Assembly: GCA_016781725.1 (NCBI GenBank)
Contig: JADDPU010000269.1
Coordinates: forward strand, 1 to 11,787
Reading direction: 5' to 3'
Source: Rubrobacter sp.
GTDB lineage: Bacteria; Actinomycetota; Rubrobacteria; Rubrobacterales; Rubrobacteraceae
DNA: 11,787 nt
Position numbers and translations under genes: made by a program. The notes below the pieces were generated by a model. That model searched no databases. It was not told the DNA's origin and worked only from the letters and a program-made list of their open reading frames with translations. Below are positions 1 through 6,447 of this stretch, in pieces; the first letter of the stretch is position 1, and each line of letters begins with the position of its first letter.

Positions 1-33
1 GGCTTGGCGGTGACGAGAAGCGATAGAGGATAG

Positions 34-55
34 GGACGCGAGTTACTCTGCGTCC
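34..55 (+). other. Hairpin in the sortase leader
   Basis: An inverted repeat has arms GGACGC at 34-39 and GCGTCC at 50-55. Inside it GAG (40-42) can pair with CTC (46-48), with one bulged T and a TTA loop, giving about nine base pairs. It lies just upstream of the purine-rich ribosome binding site of the sortase (about 67-73) and has no T tract. It could be the end of an upstream transcript, a 5' leader structure or an operator; the sequence does not decide. Confidence 0.35.
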
Positions 56-77
56 TGGGAGAAACAGGGGAGAGATT

Positions 78-941
78 ATGATGAGATGGGTGGGCAGGCT
101 CGGGCTCTACGTTCTGGGCGTCGCGTTCGTGGCCGCGGGTATCTTCGGCATCGCGCAGGCGACCCTGCTCTCCGACGCCGGCGGGGCCCCGACCGAGAGG
201 GCGATCAAGCCTACCGCCTCAGAGAAGACCCTGCCGAAGCCCGTCAAGGAGGAGTCCGCCAGCACCGAACAGGCGGAGAAGAAAGAGGAGAGCGAGAAGA
301 AACCGGAAGAGGAGAAGAAGCCCGAGCAAGAGCTCGAGCAGGTCGAAGAGGCCATAGAGGAACCGGACCCCCTGCCGGCCTCGTCGGCTAGCGCTTCGGC
401 CAGCGCCTCCGCCAGCGCCTCGGCCAGCGCCTCCGCCAGCGCCTCGGCCAGCGCTTCGGCCTCGGCGTCTGCTACGGCCTCGTCACCGGTGAACGCCGTC
501 GCGCCGGCGGATACGACGATGTACCTGACCGTGCCGAAGATGGGCATCTACGACATCCCGGTTGTGGAGGGCACCACGGAATCGTCGCTCTCGGTGGGAG
601 CCGGGCACTACACCGGCTCCGGCTACCCTTGGGTGCCGGGATCCAACACCTACATAGCGGGCCACCGCGTCGGCTACCCGGGCACCGCCAGCGACCACGT
701 CTTCTACAACCTGCCCAACCTCGTTATGGGGGACGAGGTTATCATCACGGACTCTGCCGGCCAGACCTACACCTACGTGGTCAGCGAGATCCTGGAGGTG
801 CCCATAACCGACCTGTCGGTTACGGAGCCCGTCGGGAGGGACATCGTCTCCCTGCAGACGTGCACCGAGAACTACGGCGACTACTGGACCATGGGTCCCA
901 ACTGGAACGTCCGCTACGTAGTCCGCGCCGACATGGTCTGA
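78..941 (+). CDS. Class E-like sortase with Ala-Ser repeat linker
   Basis: Membrane-anchored cysteine transpeptidase expected to cleave a C-terminal sorting signal on secreted proteins and join them to the cell wall. The 287-aa protein has a short positive N-terminus, one membrane segment at about residues 9-29, a Glu/Lys/Pro-rich stretch at about 40-98, an Ala-Ser tract at about 101-136, and a sortase domain from about 147 to the end. The catalytic triad is visible: His196 in YIAGHRVG, Cys262 in SLQTC, and Arg279 in VRYVV. The segment between Cys and Arg is longer than I expect for class E (ENYGDYWTMGPNWN), so the class is an inference. A purine-rich site (GGGGAGAG) precedes ATG 78; ATG 81 directly follows and is an equally possible start. 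No substrate with an LAxTG/LPxTG tail and no pilin gene lies in the window, so it looks like a stand-alone housekeeping-type sortase. Confidence 0.88.
   Translation: MMRWVGRLGLYVLGVAFVAAGIFGIAQATLLSDAGGAPTERAIKPTASEKTLPKPVKEESASTEQAEKKEESEKKPEEEKKPEQELEQVEEAIEEPDPLPASSASASASASASASASASASASASASASASATASSPVNAVAPADTTMYLTVPKMGIYDIPVVEGTTESSLSVGAGHYTGSGYPWVPGSNTYIAGHRVGYPGTASDHVFYNLPNLVMGDEVIITDSAGQTYTYVVSEILEVPITDLSVTEPVGRDIVSLQTCTENYGDYWTMGPNWNVRYVVRADMV
390..461 (+). repeat. Six tandem 12-bp repeats coding Ser-Ala-Ser-Ala
   Basis: Six consecutive 12-bp units begin at 390, 402, 414, 426, 438 and 450. Three variants occur (AGCGCTTCGGCC, AGCGCCTCCGCC, AGCGCCTCGGCC) in the order A-B-C-B-C-A. Each encodes Ser-Ala-Ser-Ala inside the sortase linker. 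The unit length keeps the reading frame, so copy-number change would lengthen or shorten the linker without breaking the gene. Confidence 0.9.
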
Positions 942-956
942 TCCCCGGCCTCGCCT

Positions 957-984
957 CGCTCGGGCTTTAAGCCTGGCCCGAGCG
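957..984 (+). terminator. Candidate terminator hairpin after the sortase gene
   Basis: A perfect 9-bp inverted repeat (CGCTCGGGC at 957-965, GCCCGAGCG at 976-984) with a 10-nt loop starts 15 nt after the sortase stop codon. There is no following T tract, which is common for hairpins in high-GC actinobacteria. A competing palindrome (GGCTTTAAGCC) overlaps the left arm and loop. The position fits transcription termination; the function is inferred. Confidence 0.45.
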
Positions 985-1193
985 TAGCAACCCGGGCACG
1001 CCTGGAAGCGAGGACGGCGAACAGCGCGGGAGAGAATACCTAAGGCAATCGGGGACTTCGGCGTCGGCTCGGCCAGGGGCCGCCGAGCTCTTGGCCGGCC
1101 ATCCGGCAGGGATGGAGTCAGGGGTGCGCGCAGGCTCCCGTAGAACAGATGGCGTTTGAGATGCGCCTCGACGATGCGCTGAGCCAACCACGG

Positions 1194-1238
1194 AAAAACC
1201 TTCCCGGGCTCCTCTTGCCTGTACTGGTTCTTGCCCGG
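1194..1238 (-). terminator. Candidate terminator for the minus-strand ubiA/flippase pair
   Basis: Read on the minus strand, a CCGGGC arm (1238-1233) pairs with GCCCGG (1209-1204) across a long loop and is followed by five T residues (complement of AAAAA at 1194-1198). It lies about 100 nt beyond the flippase stop codon. The stem is only six perfect pairs and the loop is 23 nt, so this is a weak candidate. Confidence 0.3.
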
Positions 1239-1337
1239 AGGGGCTCCTTGGGCGAGATCGGACGCGAGGGCAGTGGCTCTAAACCTGGGCGGGGCGGCTT
1301 GGAGGGCGTCGAAGCCGGGTTCTCTCTAGGGCGTTCG

Positions 1338-2354
1338 TTAGTGGGGGAGGTCCTCACCGGCGTGTGCCTCTAGTGGCGCGGCACCGAGGAGACGTCGCAC
1401 GAGGAGCAGTCCGCCGATGCCTATGAGGGTGGCGAACCAGAGGGTTGCCAGCCGGATCACGAGCGTCAGCGCCCCCGCGGGCCCGCGCGCGAGCCCGCCC
1501 ACCGCGACGAATTGCAAGGCGAGCCCCGCCTCGACCGCCCCGATACCACCGGGCAGCATGCTCAGCACGCCGAGCAGCGAGCTGACCGCGAACACGAAGA
1601 CTACCGTAAGGAAGTCAAGGTCCACCCCCAGGCCCACGGCGCACAGATAGACCCCGAGGCACTCGAAACCCCAGGAGACAAAGGAGATAACCGTGCCCAC
1701 GACGAGCGGTCCCGTTCCCAGAAGCTCGTTGGACGCGCCGTGGAAGTCCGTCAGGTGCGGCGCAAAGCGGCCGACCAGCGGCAGCGGCGAGAGGACCCGC
1801 TGCGCGAGGAGCGAGAGCCGTTTGGAGCGGAGGACCGCTATGCCGAAGATCGCGACGGCCAGAAAGATCAGCATCGTCCACGGCGGGAGGCCTAGGGCGA
1901 AGGCGCCAAGAAAGCCCCAGGCGACCATGCCGGTGCCGTCCGTGGCCCGCTCGGCGACGACCGCTGGGGCCGTGCGGGCTATGGGGGCGCCGGAGACCCT
2001 GCGGACCCAGACGCTCTTCAGCACCTCCCCGAGCTTACCCGGCGAGATCGTCATGGAGAGTCCGGCCGCGAAGATCGCCGCGTTTACCCCCACCGGCACC
2101 GGGACCTTGAGGACCCTCAAGTAGTACAGCCAGCGAAAGAAGCGGCCGACGTAGGATAGGAAGACGAGGCCCAAGATAGCCGGTATCAGGGCGTAGTCGA
2201 AGTCCTTCAGGGCCGCTCCCAGCCTGTCCAGGTCAGAGAGGACGGCGAGGGTCAGGTAGACGGCCGCGCCCAGGGCGAGGGCGAGGACGAGGTTTCGCCT
2301 CAGGCGTTCCACAGGGGAATGACGTAGATGGCCGCCATCACCACGACGAGCCAC
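1338..2354 (-). CDS. Flippase-like integral membrane protein (LPG synthase TM family)
   Basis: A polytopic membrane protein of the lysylphosphatidylglycerol-synthase transmembrane / flippase-like family (formerly UPF0104), whose members move or modify lipid-linked substrates. Family marks are visible: SPGKLGEVLK at about residues 104-113, the ERATDG motif near the middle, and PGGIGAVE at 268-275. About seven or eight hydrophobic segments can be seen, and there is no soluble synthetase domain. The longest frame starts at GTG 2354, 55 nt inside the upstream UbiA-type gene. Neither this start nor the internal GTG at 2312-2310 (residue 15), which overlaps the UbiA-type stop region, has a clear Shine-Dalgarno site, so the start is uncertain. 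Tight linkage to a polyprenyl-phosphate phosphoribosyltransferase suggests it may handle that enzyme's lipid-linked sugar product; this is inference. The true substrate is unknown. Confidence 0.8.
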   Translation of the reverse strand: MARRGDGGHLRHSPVERLRRNLVLALALGAAVYLTLAVLSDLDRLGAALKDFDYALIPAILGLVFLSYVGRFFRWLYYLRVLKVPVPVGVNAAIFAAGLSMTISPGKLGEVLKSVWVRRVSGAPIARTAPAVVAERATDGTGMVAWGFLGAFALGLPPWTMLIFLAVAIFGIAVLRSKRLSLLAQRVLSPLPLVGRFAPHLTDFHGASNELLGTGPLVVGTVISFVSWGFECLGVYLCAVGLGVDLDFLTVVFVFAVSSLLGVLSMLPGGIGAVEAGLALQFVAVGGLARGPAGALTLVIRLATLWFATLIGIGGLLLVRRLLGAAPLEAHAGEDLPH

Positions 2355-3229
2355 AAGAACAGCGCGACCTGCAGCGGCCGGTCCGAGAGCAACAAGGTGT
2401 CGGGGTTACCGCCCCCGTTGCGGTGAACCAGGAGCATGTAGCGGAAGACCCCGTAGACCATGAACGGGATGCTCGCCATCATGAAGATCTCGTTCTGTGC
2501 CTCGTAGACGGTGAAGGTGTAGAGGGTGTAGGCGATTATGGTCGCCGACATCATGATGTTCATCATCTCGTCGAGCAGCGGCACAGAGTACTCCTGCAAG
2601 TTCCTGCGGTGGTGGACCGCCCCCTCGCCTAGAGTGGCGATCTCGTGGCGGCGCTTGGAGAAGCCGAGAAAGAGCGTCAGGAGGCCGGTACAGACGATCA
2701 ACCACGGCGAGATCGGGCTTGCCACCGCCGAGACCCCAGCGAGCGCCCGGATAACGAACCCAGCCGAGATGCTCATCACGTCTAAAATCGCGGTGTGTTT
2801 GAGGATCGTCGTGTAGAAGACTTGCAGGATCAGGTACGCGACCCCCGCTATCCCCACCCCGGGAGTCTTGAAAACTCCCGAAAAACCTACAGCCAGCGCA
2901 CCGATCGCCAGGACCGCGGCGAAGACCAGCGCGGAGCGCGGCGAGACCGCGCCGCTCGCGACGGGCCTGAACCTCTTGAGCGGGTGCTTGCGATCCTCCT
3001 CGACGTCGAGCACGTCGTTGGCGGCGTAGACAGCCCCCGAGAGGGCGCAGAAGAGGGCGAAGGCTAGCAGCGCGTGCGCCACCTCGACCATCGAGGATGC
3101 CTTCTCCGCAAAGACCACCCCGGCCAGCACGAACCCGTTCTTGGTCCACTGCTTGGGCCGGACCAGCCGCAGATAGGATCTGACGAGGCTCTTGGGACGG
3201 TCCGCTTCCACGATTGCCGGTTTTACCAC
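2300..3229 (-). CDS. ubiA: UbiA-superfamily decaprenyl-phosphate phosphoribosyltransferase-like protein
   Basis: Probable transferase of 5-phosphoribose from PRPP to polyprenyl phosphate, the first step toward polyprenylphosphoryl-pentose donors for envelope glycans (as for mycobacterial Rv3806c). The 309-aa protein begins with LRLVRPKQWTKN and carries the first Asp-rich motif as Asn71-Asp72, Asp75 and Asp79, followed by His82-Pro83, Lys85-Arg86, Arg88-Pro89 and Ser92-Gly93. That run is typical of this subgroup rather than of menaquinone or ubiquinone prenyltransferases. A second motif (ILDVMSISAGFVIRALAG) and a FLGFSKRRHE loop support this. About nine membrane segments are visible. The start is GTG 3229 with no obvious Shine-Dalgarno site. 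It is divergent from menA across 144 bp and overlaps the flippase-like gene downstream. The alternative is another UbiA-family lipid transferase. Confidence 0.82.
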   Translation of the reverse strand: MVKPAIVEADRPKSLVRSYLRLVRPKQWTKNGFVLAGVVFAEKASSMVEVAHALLAFALFCALSGAVYAANDVLDVEEDRKHPLKRFRPVASGAVSPRSALVFAAVLAIGALAVGFSGVFKTPGVGIAGVAYLILQVFYTTILKHTAILDVMSISAGFVIRALAGVSAVASPISPWLIVCTGLLTLFLGFSKRRHEIATLGEGAVHHRRNLQEYSVPLLDEMMNIMMSATIIAYTLYTFTVYEAQNEIFMMASIPFMVYGVFRYMLLVHRNGGGNPDTLLLSDRPLQVALFLWLVVVMAAIYVIPLWNA

Positions 3230-3294
3230 AACGAGCGTGAGGTTTCAGGTCACACCCGCGCCGTCTTTGGCGAGTGCATAACAGGTAGCGCGCT

Positions 3295-3317
3295 TCGGGA
3301 TCCTGCAGCTTTCCCGA
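3295..3317. promoter_or_regulatory. Inverted repeat in the divergent ubiA/menA region, candidate operator
   Basis: TCGGGA (3295-3300) and TCCCGA (3312-3317) form a perfect 6-bp inverted repeat with an 11-nt spacer. It sits 17 nt upstream of the proposed menA -35 box and between two divergent genes. The geometry would suit a dimeric regulator, but short GC-rich dyads are common by chance in such DNA. Confidence 0.25.
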
Positions 3318-3334
3318 TACCGTGGGCTGGCCGA

Positions 3335-3363
3335 TTGCAAACCGAGGCGACTCTCTCCACAAT
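3335..3363 (+). promoter_or_regulatory. Candidate menA promoter, nearly leaderless
   Basis: TTGCAA (3335-3340) and CACAAT (3358-3363) are separated by exactly 17 nt and resemble a housekeeping-sigma promoter. The expected start near 3370-3371 would leave only about 3-4 nt before the menA ATG at 3374. Consistent with this, no Shine-Dalgarno site precedes that ATG. Leaderless transcripts are frequent in actinobacteria. Confidence 0.5.
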
Positions 3364-3373
3364 TGATCGGACC

Positions 3374-4273
3374 ATGTACCAACCGAGGGCGCAGGTTTTC
3401 ACGGAGTGGTTCAGGCTCGCGCGGCCTTTCAGCCTCACGGCGGCGGCCGTGCCCGTGCTCTTCGGGACGGCGCTGGCGTGGCGGGACGGGGCCTTCGAAC
3501 CCTACCCTTTCCTCGCCATGCTCTTCGGGAGCCTCCTCATTCAGGCTGCCACCAACATGTTCAACGAGTTCTACGACGAGCGGCGGGGCCTCGACGTGGC
3601 GGGGACCGTCGGGATAGCGGGCTCGATCGTCGGAGGACGCGTGGCGGCGCGCAGCGTCCTCGTGGGGGCGCTCGCCTGCTACACCCTCGCCCTGTTCTTG
3701 GGCATCTACCTTATCTCCGTCGGGGGCTGGCCGATACTCGTGCTCGGGTGCCTCTCTGCCCTTGGCGGCTACCTCTACTCTGCCGGACCGCGCCCCATCG
3801 CCTACACCCCGGCGAGCGAGGCTGCGGTCTTCGCCTTTATGGGGGTTCTGATCGTGGTGATAGCGTACGCGGTGCAGGCCGGAGGTTTCCCCCTGTCCGT
3901 GCCGCTGGCGGCGCTGCCCATCGGCGGCCCCGTGGCCGCGATCCTGCTGGCCAACAACCTGCGCGACCTGGTCTCGGACCGCAGGGGCGGGCGGCGGACG
4001 CTGCCCATCGTCTTCGGCCGGGAGGTCGGGGTTCTCGTCTACCGAGCCCTCTTGCTAGAGGCCTACGTCGCGGTCACCGTGCTTATGGCCTTCGGCCTCG
4101 TCCCCCCGGAGTGCGTTCTCGTCTTCCCGAGCGTCTTCGCGGCCTCTCGCCTCTGGCGGGATATCGCGCGGTACTCCACGCCCGGCCGCCTCGACCCCGT
4201 CGTCAAGCGCACGGCAGGGTTGCACCTCGTCTTCGGGCTGCTCTACACGGCGGGGGTCCTGATCGGTGGCTGA
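3374..4273 (+). CDS. menA: 1,4-dihydroxy-2-naphthoate polyprenyltransferase MenA
   Basis: Membrane-bound enzyme that joins a polyprenyl tail to 1,4-dihydroxy-2-naphthoate, giving demethylmenaquinone. Family features in the 299-aa protein are the N-terminal WFRLARPFSLTAAAVP segment, the first motif with Asn61, Asn64, Asp68 and Asp74 (NMFNEFYDERRGLD), and the second motif NNLRDLVSDRRGGRRTL with Asp198 and Asp202. Asp-rich loops bind the Mg-diphosphate of the donor. Around eight or nine hydrophobic segments follow. The frame stays open upstream to 3074, but the similarity begins at ATG 3374 and a promoter-like sequence ends just before it, so this start is preferred. The next gene overlaps by 8 nt. 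Its partners MenG and a long-chain polyprenyl synthase are encoded on the other strand in this window. Confidence 0.9.
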   Translation: MYQPRAQVFTEWFRLARPFSLTAAAVPVLFGTALAWRDGAFEPYPFLAMLFGSLLIQAATNMFNEFYDERRGLDVAGTVGIAGSIVGGRVAARSVLVGALACYTLALFLGIYLISVGGWPILVLGCLSALGGYLYSAGPRPIAYTPASEAAVFAFMGVLIVVIAYAVQAGGFPLSVPLAALPIGGPVAAILLANNLRDLVSDRRGGRRTLPIVFGREVGVLVYRALLLEAYVAVTVLMAFGLVPPECVLVFPSVFAASRLWRDIARYSTPGRLDPVVKRTAGLHLVFGLLYTAGVLIGG

Positions 4274-4742
4274 TAAGACCCGTCCCTTCCGGGCGAGCTA
4301 CCTGATCTCCGGCGTCGAGGCGGAGAGGATCTTCGCCGAGCTGCTCCGGTTGGACCGCTTCTCCGAGTGGGCAGTCGGCCTGCGCCGCGCCCGCGCCCTG
4401 GACGCGGCGGGCAACGAGGCGGCGCCCGAGATACGCCCTGGGGCCAACCTCGAGTTCACCCTGAGCGCCGCCGGCTTCACGCACAAGGTGGTGAGCGCCG
4501 TCACCGCCGTCGAGCCGCCGCGCCGGCTTGAGTGGCGCTACGAAAAAGGGGCCACGGGTACCGGTGGATGGCTCGTCGAGCAGGAGGGCAAAGAGGCAGT
4601 GCGCTTGACGCTCTCAACCGACTACAGGGTCAGGCCCGCCTGGCTCGACAGGATCGCCCACCGCCCCTTCTTCCGCGGGCTCACCGAGGACCTGCTGGGC
4701 CGCTCGCTCCGCCGCTTCGAAGAACACTTGAAAAAGCCTTGA
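4266..4742 (+). CDS. SRPBCC/START-like (polyketide cyclase/dehydrase-type) protein
   Basis: A 158-aa soluble protein with the outline of the SRPBCC fold, a helix-grip domain that holds hydrophobic ligands. An opening strand (FRASYLISGVEAERIFAELL) is followed by DRFSEW, a central beta-rich part with PPRRLEWRYE at about 84-93 and GGWLVEQ, and a long C-terminal helix (about residues 136-156) ending RSLRRFEEHL. It starts at GTG 4266 inside menA, giving an 8-nt overlap (GTGGCTGA), so translation is probably coupled to MenA. Its ligand is unknown. The coupling to a quinone prenyltransferase allows a lipid- or quinone-binding role comparable to mitochondrial Coq10, but that is inference; SRPBCC proteins are very diverse. 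No catalytic residues can be assigned. Confidence 0.68.
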   Translation: MADKTRPFRASYLISGVEAERIFAELLRLDRFSEWAVGLRRARALDAAGNEAAPEIRPGANLEFTLSAAGFTHKVVSAVTAVEPPRRLEWRYEKGATGTGGWLVEQEGKEAVRLTLSTDYRVRPAWLDRIAHRPFFRGLTEDLLGRSLRRFEEHLKKP

Positions 4743-4760
4743 AGAGAATCTCGCGCGACG

Positions 4761-4776
4761 AGGGAGGTCGGGATTG
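4761..4776 (+). promoter_or_regulatory. Shine-Dalgarno site fixing a TTG start for the HIT gene
   Basis: AGGGAGG at 4761-4767 lies six nt before TTG 4774, an ideal distance. The conserved HIT N-terminus (VFTRIIEGELPA) begins three residues later, so the rare TTG start is well supported. Confidence 0.65.
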
Positions 4777-5196
4777 GCTACGGTATTCACGCGCATAATC
4801 GAGGGGGAGCTGCCAGCCCGCTTCGTCTGGAAGGACGAGCGGTGCGTCGCGTTCCTGTCCATAAACCCGCTGAGGTCGGGCCACGTCCTGGTCGTACCCA
4901 GGGAGGAGGTGGACCACTGGCTCGACCTCGACGAGGACTCTATGGCGCACCTGATGAGCGTCTCGCGCTCTATCGGGCGGGCGATTCAAAGAGGGTTCGG
5001 GCCGGCGAAAGTCGGCCTATTGATCGCCGGCCTCGAGGTCTCTCACCTGCACATCCACCTGGTGCCCATCGACGGGCTCCACGACATGGATTTCGATAAC
5101 GCCGCCGAAGACCCCGATCCGGCGGAGCTGGACCGGGCAGCCGGCGTCATCCGCCGCGAACTAACGGCGCTCGGCTTCGAAGAGGTGGCCTCCTAG
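4774..5196 (+). CDS. HIT-family (histidine triad) nucleotide hydrolase
   Basis: A 140-aa HIT-domain protein, probably a nucleotide phosphoramidase or related nucleotidyl hydrolase of the Hint branch acting in the cytoplasm. The triad SHLHIHLVP is present with His91, His93 and His95; the middle His is the nucleophile in this family. Other Hint-like marks are FTRIIEGELPA at 5-15, NPLRSGHVLVVPR at 31-43, and a helix around 53-75. The residues after the triad extend into an acidic, Asp/Glu/Pro-rich tail. It starts at TTG 4774, 31 nt after the SRPBCC stop, and is last in the menA-led group. A role in quinone metabolism is not implied; HIT genes are found in many contexts. Confidence 0.88.
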   Translation: MATVFTRIIEGELPARFVWKDERCVAFLSINPLRSGHVLVVPREEVDHWLDLDEDSMAHLMSVSRSIGRAIQRGFGPAKVGLLIAGLEVSHLHIHLVPIDGLHDMDFDNAAEDPDPAELDRAAGVIRRELTALGFEEVAS

Positions 5197-5211
5197 CGCC
5201 GAAGATCCGGG

Positions 5212-5228
5212 CTAGCGGTCCTCGCTAG
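5212..5228. terminator. Small hairpin between convergent HIT and tatC genes
   Basis: CTAGCG (5212-5217) and CGCTAG (5223-5228) form a perfect 6-bp stem with a 5-nt loop, and overlap the tatC stop codon. A further CTAGCG copy at 5193-5198 covers the HIT stop. Only 28 nt separate the two convergent genes, so a shared bidirectional terminator is plausible. There is no T tract. Confidence 0.3.
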
Positions 5229-6085
5229 AGGTCCCGCTCGTGCCCGTTCTCCTCGTGGCCTTCGGCCCGGTCGCCCCCTTCGTCGTCCGGTTCACGCTCT
5301 TCTTCGCCGTCGCGGGCGAGCACGTGGACCTCGGTGGTCGGGTTGACGTAGCGGGCGATGATGATGGAGAGCTCGTACATCACGACCATCGGTATGGCCA
5401 TGAGTACCATGCTGAACGGGTCCTGCCCGGGCGTGAGGGCGGCGGCGAGAACCGTGTTGAGCACTATGGCGTGCTTGCGGTACCTCTTCAGCAGCGGGGC
5501 GTCCACGAGCTCCAGCTTGGCCCCCACGTAGGTCGCCGCAGGGAACTCGAAGACTATCCCGAAGGCCAGCAAAAAGCGCGTCACGAACGGGAGATAGGTC
5601 TCGCCGGTTATGATCTCCTGGTACCTCTCGTCATCCCAGTCCAGAAGAAAATCGATGCCTATCGGGAGGACTACGAAGTAGCCGAAGGCCACCCCGGCCA
5701 GAAACAGGCAGGAAGCCAGCGAGATCAGGACGTAGGTGAACGCCCGGCCCATGTCCCCGACCGCCGGGGCCACGAACGCCCATATCTGGTAGAGGAGCAC
5801 GGGTATCGTAAAGAGGAAAGCCGCGAAGAGCGCGAGCTTGAGGTCCGTTATCAGCGGAGCGGTTACGCTCGTAAAGTTGAGCATCCCGTCCAGCGAAGGC
5901 GCGGGTGCCAACAGCGCATCGAAGATGTCCTTGCGGAAGAACCAGGCGACTATGGAGAGGGCGAAGAACACGACGGCGACCTTGATGATCCTGGAGCGAA
6001 GCTCGCCCAGGTGCTCGATCAGGGTCATGCGCGCGTCATCGCGCGGTCCGCGCGGGCGCGAAGGGCTCCTGAGGCGTTCGGCCAT
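5225..6085 (-). CDS. tatC: Twin-arginine translocase subunit TatC
   Basis: Core receptor of the Tat pathway, which recognises twin-arginine signal peptides and with TatA moves folded proteins across the membrane. The 286-aa protein has the cytoplasmic motif EHLGELRSR at 24-32, six expected membrane segments, LLYQIWAFVAP at 97-107, the conserved buried Glu180 in FGIVFEFP, and LTPGQDPFS before the last segments. The C-terminal tail from about residue 255 is hydrophilic and strongly charged (Glu, Asp, His). The start is ATG 6085, with a weak AGGG site upstream, 29 nt after tatA. No tatB-like gene is present, as in the minimal TatA-TatC systems of many Gram-positive bacteria, where TatA may do both jobs. 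Confidence 0.95.
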   Translation of the reverse strand: MAERLRSPSRPRGPRDDARMTLIEHLGELRSRIIKVAVVFFALSIVAWFFRKDIFDALLAPAPSLDGMLNFTSVTAPLITDLKLALFAAFLFTIPVLLYQIWAFVAPAVGDMGRAFTYVLISLASCLFLAGVAFGYFVVLPIGIDFLLDWDDERYQEIITGETYLPFVTRFLLAFGIVFEFPAATYVGAKLELVDAPLLKRYRKHAIVLNTVLAAALTPGQDPFSMVLMAIPMVVMYELSIIIARYVNPTTEVHVLARDGEEEREPDDEGGDRAEGHEENGHERDL

Positions 6086-6114
6086 CTATACCCTACCGGG
6101 AGACGCCGGCGGTC

Positions 6115-6408
6115 TTAGCTGCGCTTCTGCTCGGCCTCGACGGAAGCATCGTCCTCCGCCGCCGCGACGTTGGCCTCGGCCTTCTCCTGTGCGGAGGAGG
6201 CGGCCGGCTCCTCGTCCTTCTCCTCGTCCTTCTTCTCCTCGAGCTGGCCTTCGCGCGTACCGGCCCTGAACTCCCGCACGCCGCTGCCGAGGCCGCGGGC
6301 GAGCTCGGGGATGCGCTTCGCGCCGAAGAGCAACAGGATGATGACCAGGGCGATTATCAACTCGGTCCCGCCCAACGAGCCGAATCCGGGGATTAGTACA
6401 AGGCCCAT
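6115..6408 (-). CDS. tatA: Twin-arginine translocase subunit TatA
   Basis: Pore-forming or membrane-weakening subunit of the Tat export pathway. The 97-aa protein has a short N-terminus, one membrane helix (ELIIALVIILLLFG, about residues 16-29), the hinge FGAKRIPELARGLG and an amphipathic helix to about residue 50. A long acidic tail rich in Glu, Lys and Ala follows. The frame can be read from an upstream TTG at 6423, but AGGAGG lies just inside that extension, four nt before ATG 6408, so ATG 6408 is the real start. A TATAAT box lies 39 nt upstream. tatC follows after 29 nt. Confidence 0.94.
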   Translation of the reverse strand: MGLVLIPGFGSLGGTELIIALVIILLLFGAKRIPELARGLGSGVREFRAGTREGQLEEKKDEEKDEEPAASSAQEKAEANVAAAEDDASVEAEQKRS

Positions 6409-6447
6409 GTTTCCTCCTAACAAGCTAAGTGTTGGGTCCCACGAAAC

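Larger units (their letters stand above)
942..1337. other. Gene-poor convergent intergenic region
   Basis: About 400 bases separate the convergent sortase and flippase-like genes. I see no convincing gene here: the short open frames on both strands have no recognisable domain or ribosome binding site. The stretch contains three hairpins: 957-984, another with arms GCTCGGC (1067-1073) and GCCGAGC (1082-1088), and 1204-1238. It is best read as a termination region, possibly with remnants of a lost gene. No tRNA-like cloverleaf was recognised. Confidence 0.5.

Noticed and set aside
1..77. A -35/-10 promoter for the sortase (TTGGCG near 4-9 with AGGATA or GATAGG near 27-34).
   Set aside because: The -10 matches are poor and several spacings are equally good, so no promoter is called.
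387..485. The tandem repeats considered as a CRISPR-like array or regulatory iterons.
   Set aside because: Units are 12 bp with no spacers, lie in frame within a coding region and simply encode Ser-Ala.
1149..1373. A 74-codon plus-strand open frame in the intergenic region, and a 79-codon frame opposite to it.
   Set aside because: No ribosome binding site, no recognisable domain, composition typical of GC-rich shadow frames, and both run into the 3' end of the flippase-like gene.
3074..3373. Upstream in-frame extension of menA by about 100 residues.
   Set aside because: It runs antisense through the UbiA-type gene and contains no MenA-like sequence; homology and a promoter-like element both support ATG 3374.
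5240..6118. A 292-codon plus-strand frame opposite tatC.
   Set aside because: It is an antisense shadow; the tatC frame has clear family motifs and membrane segments.
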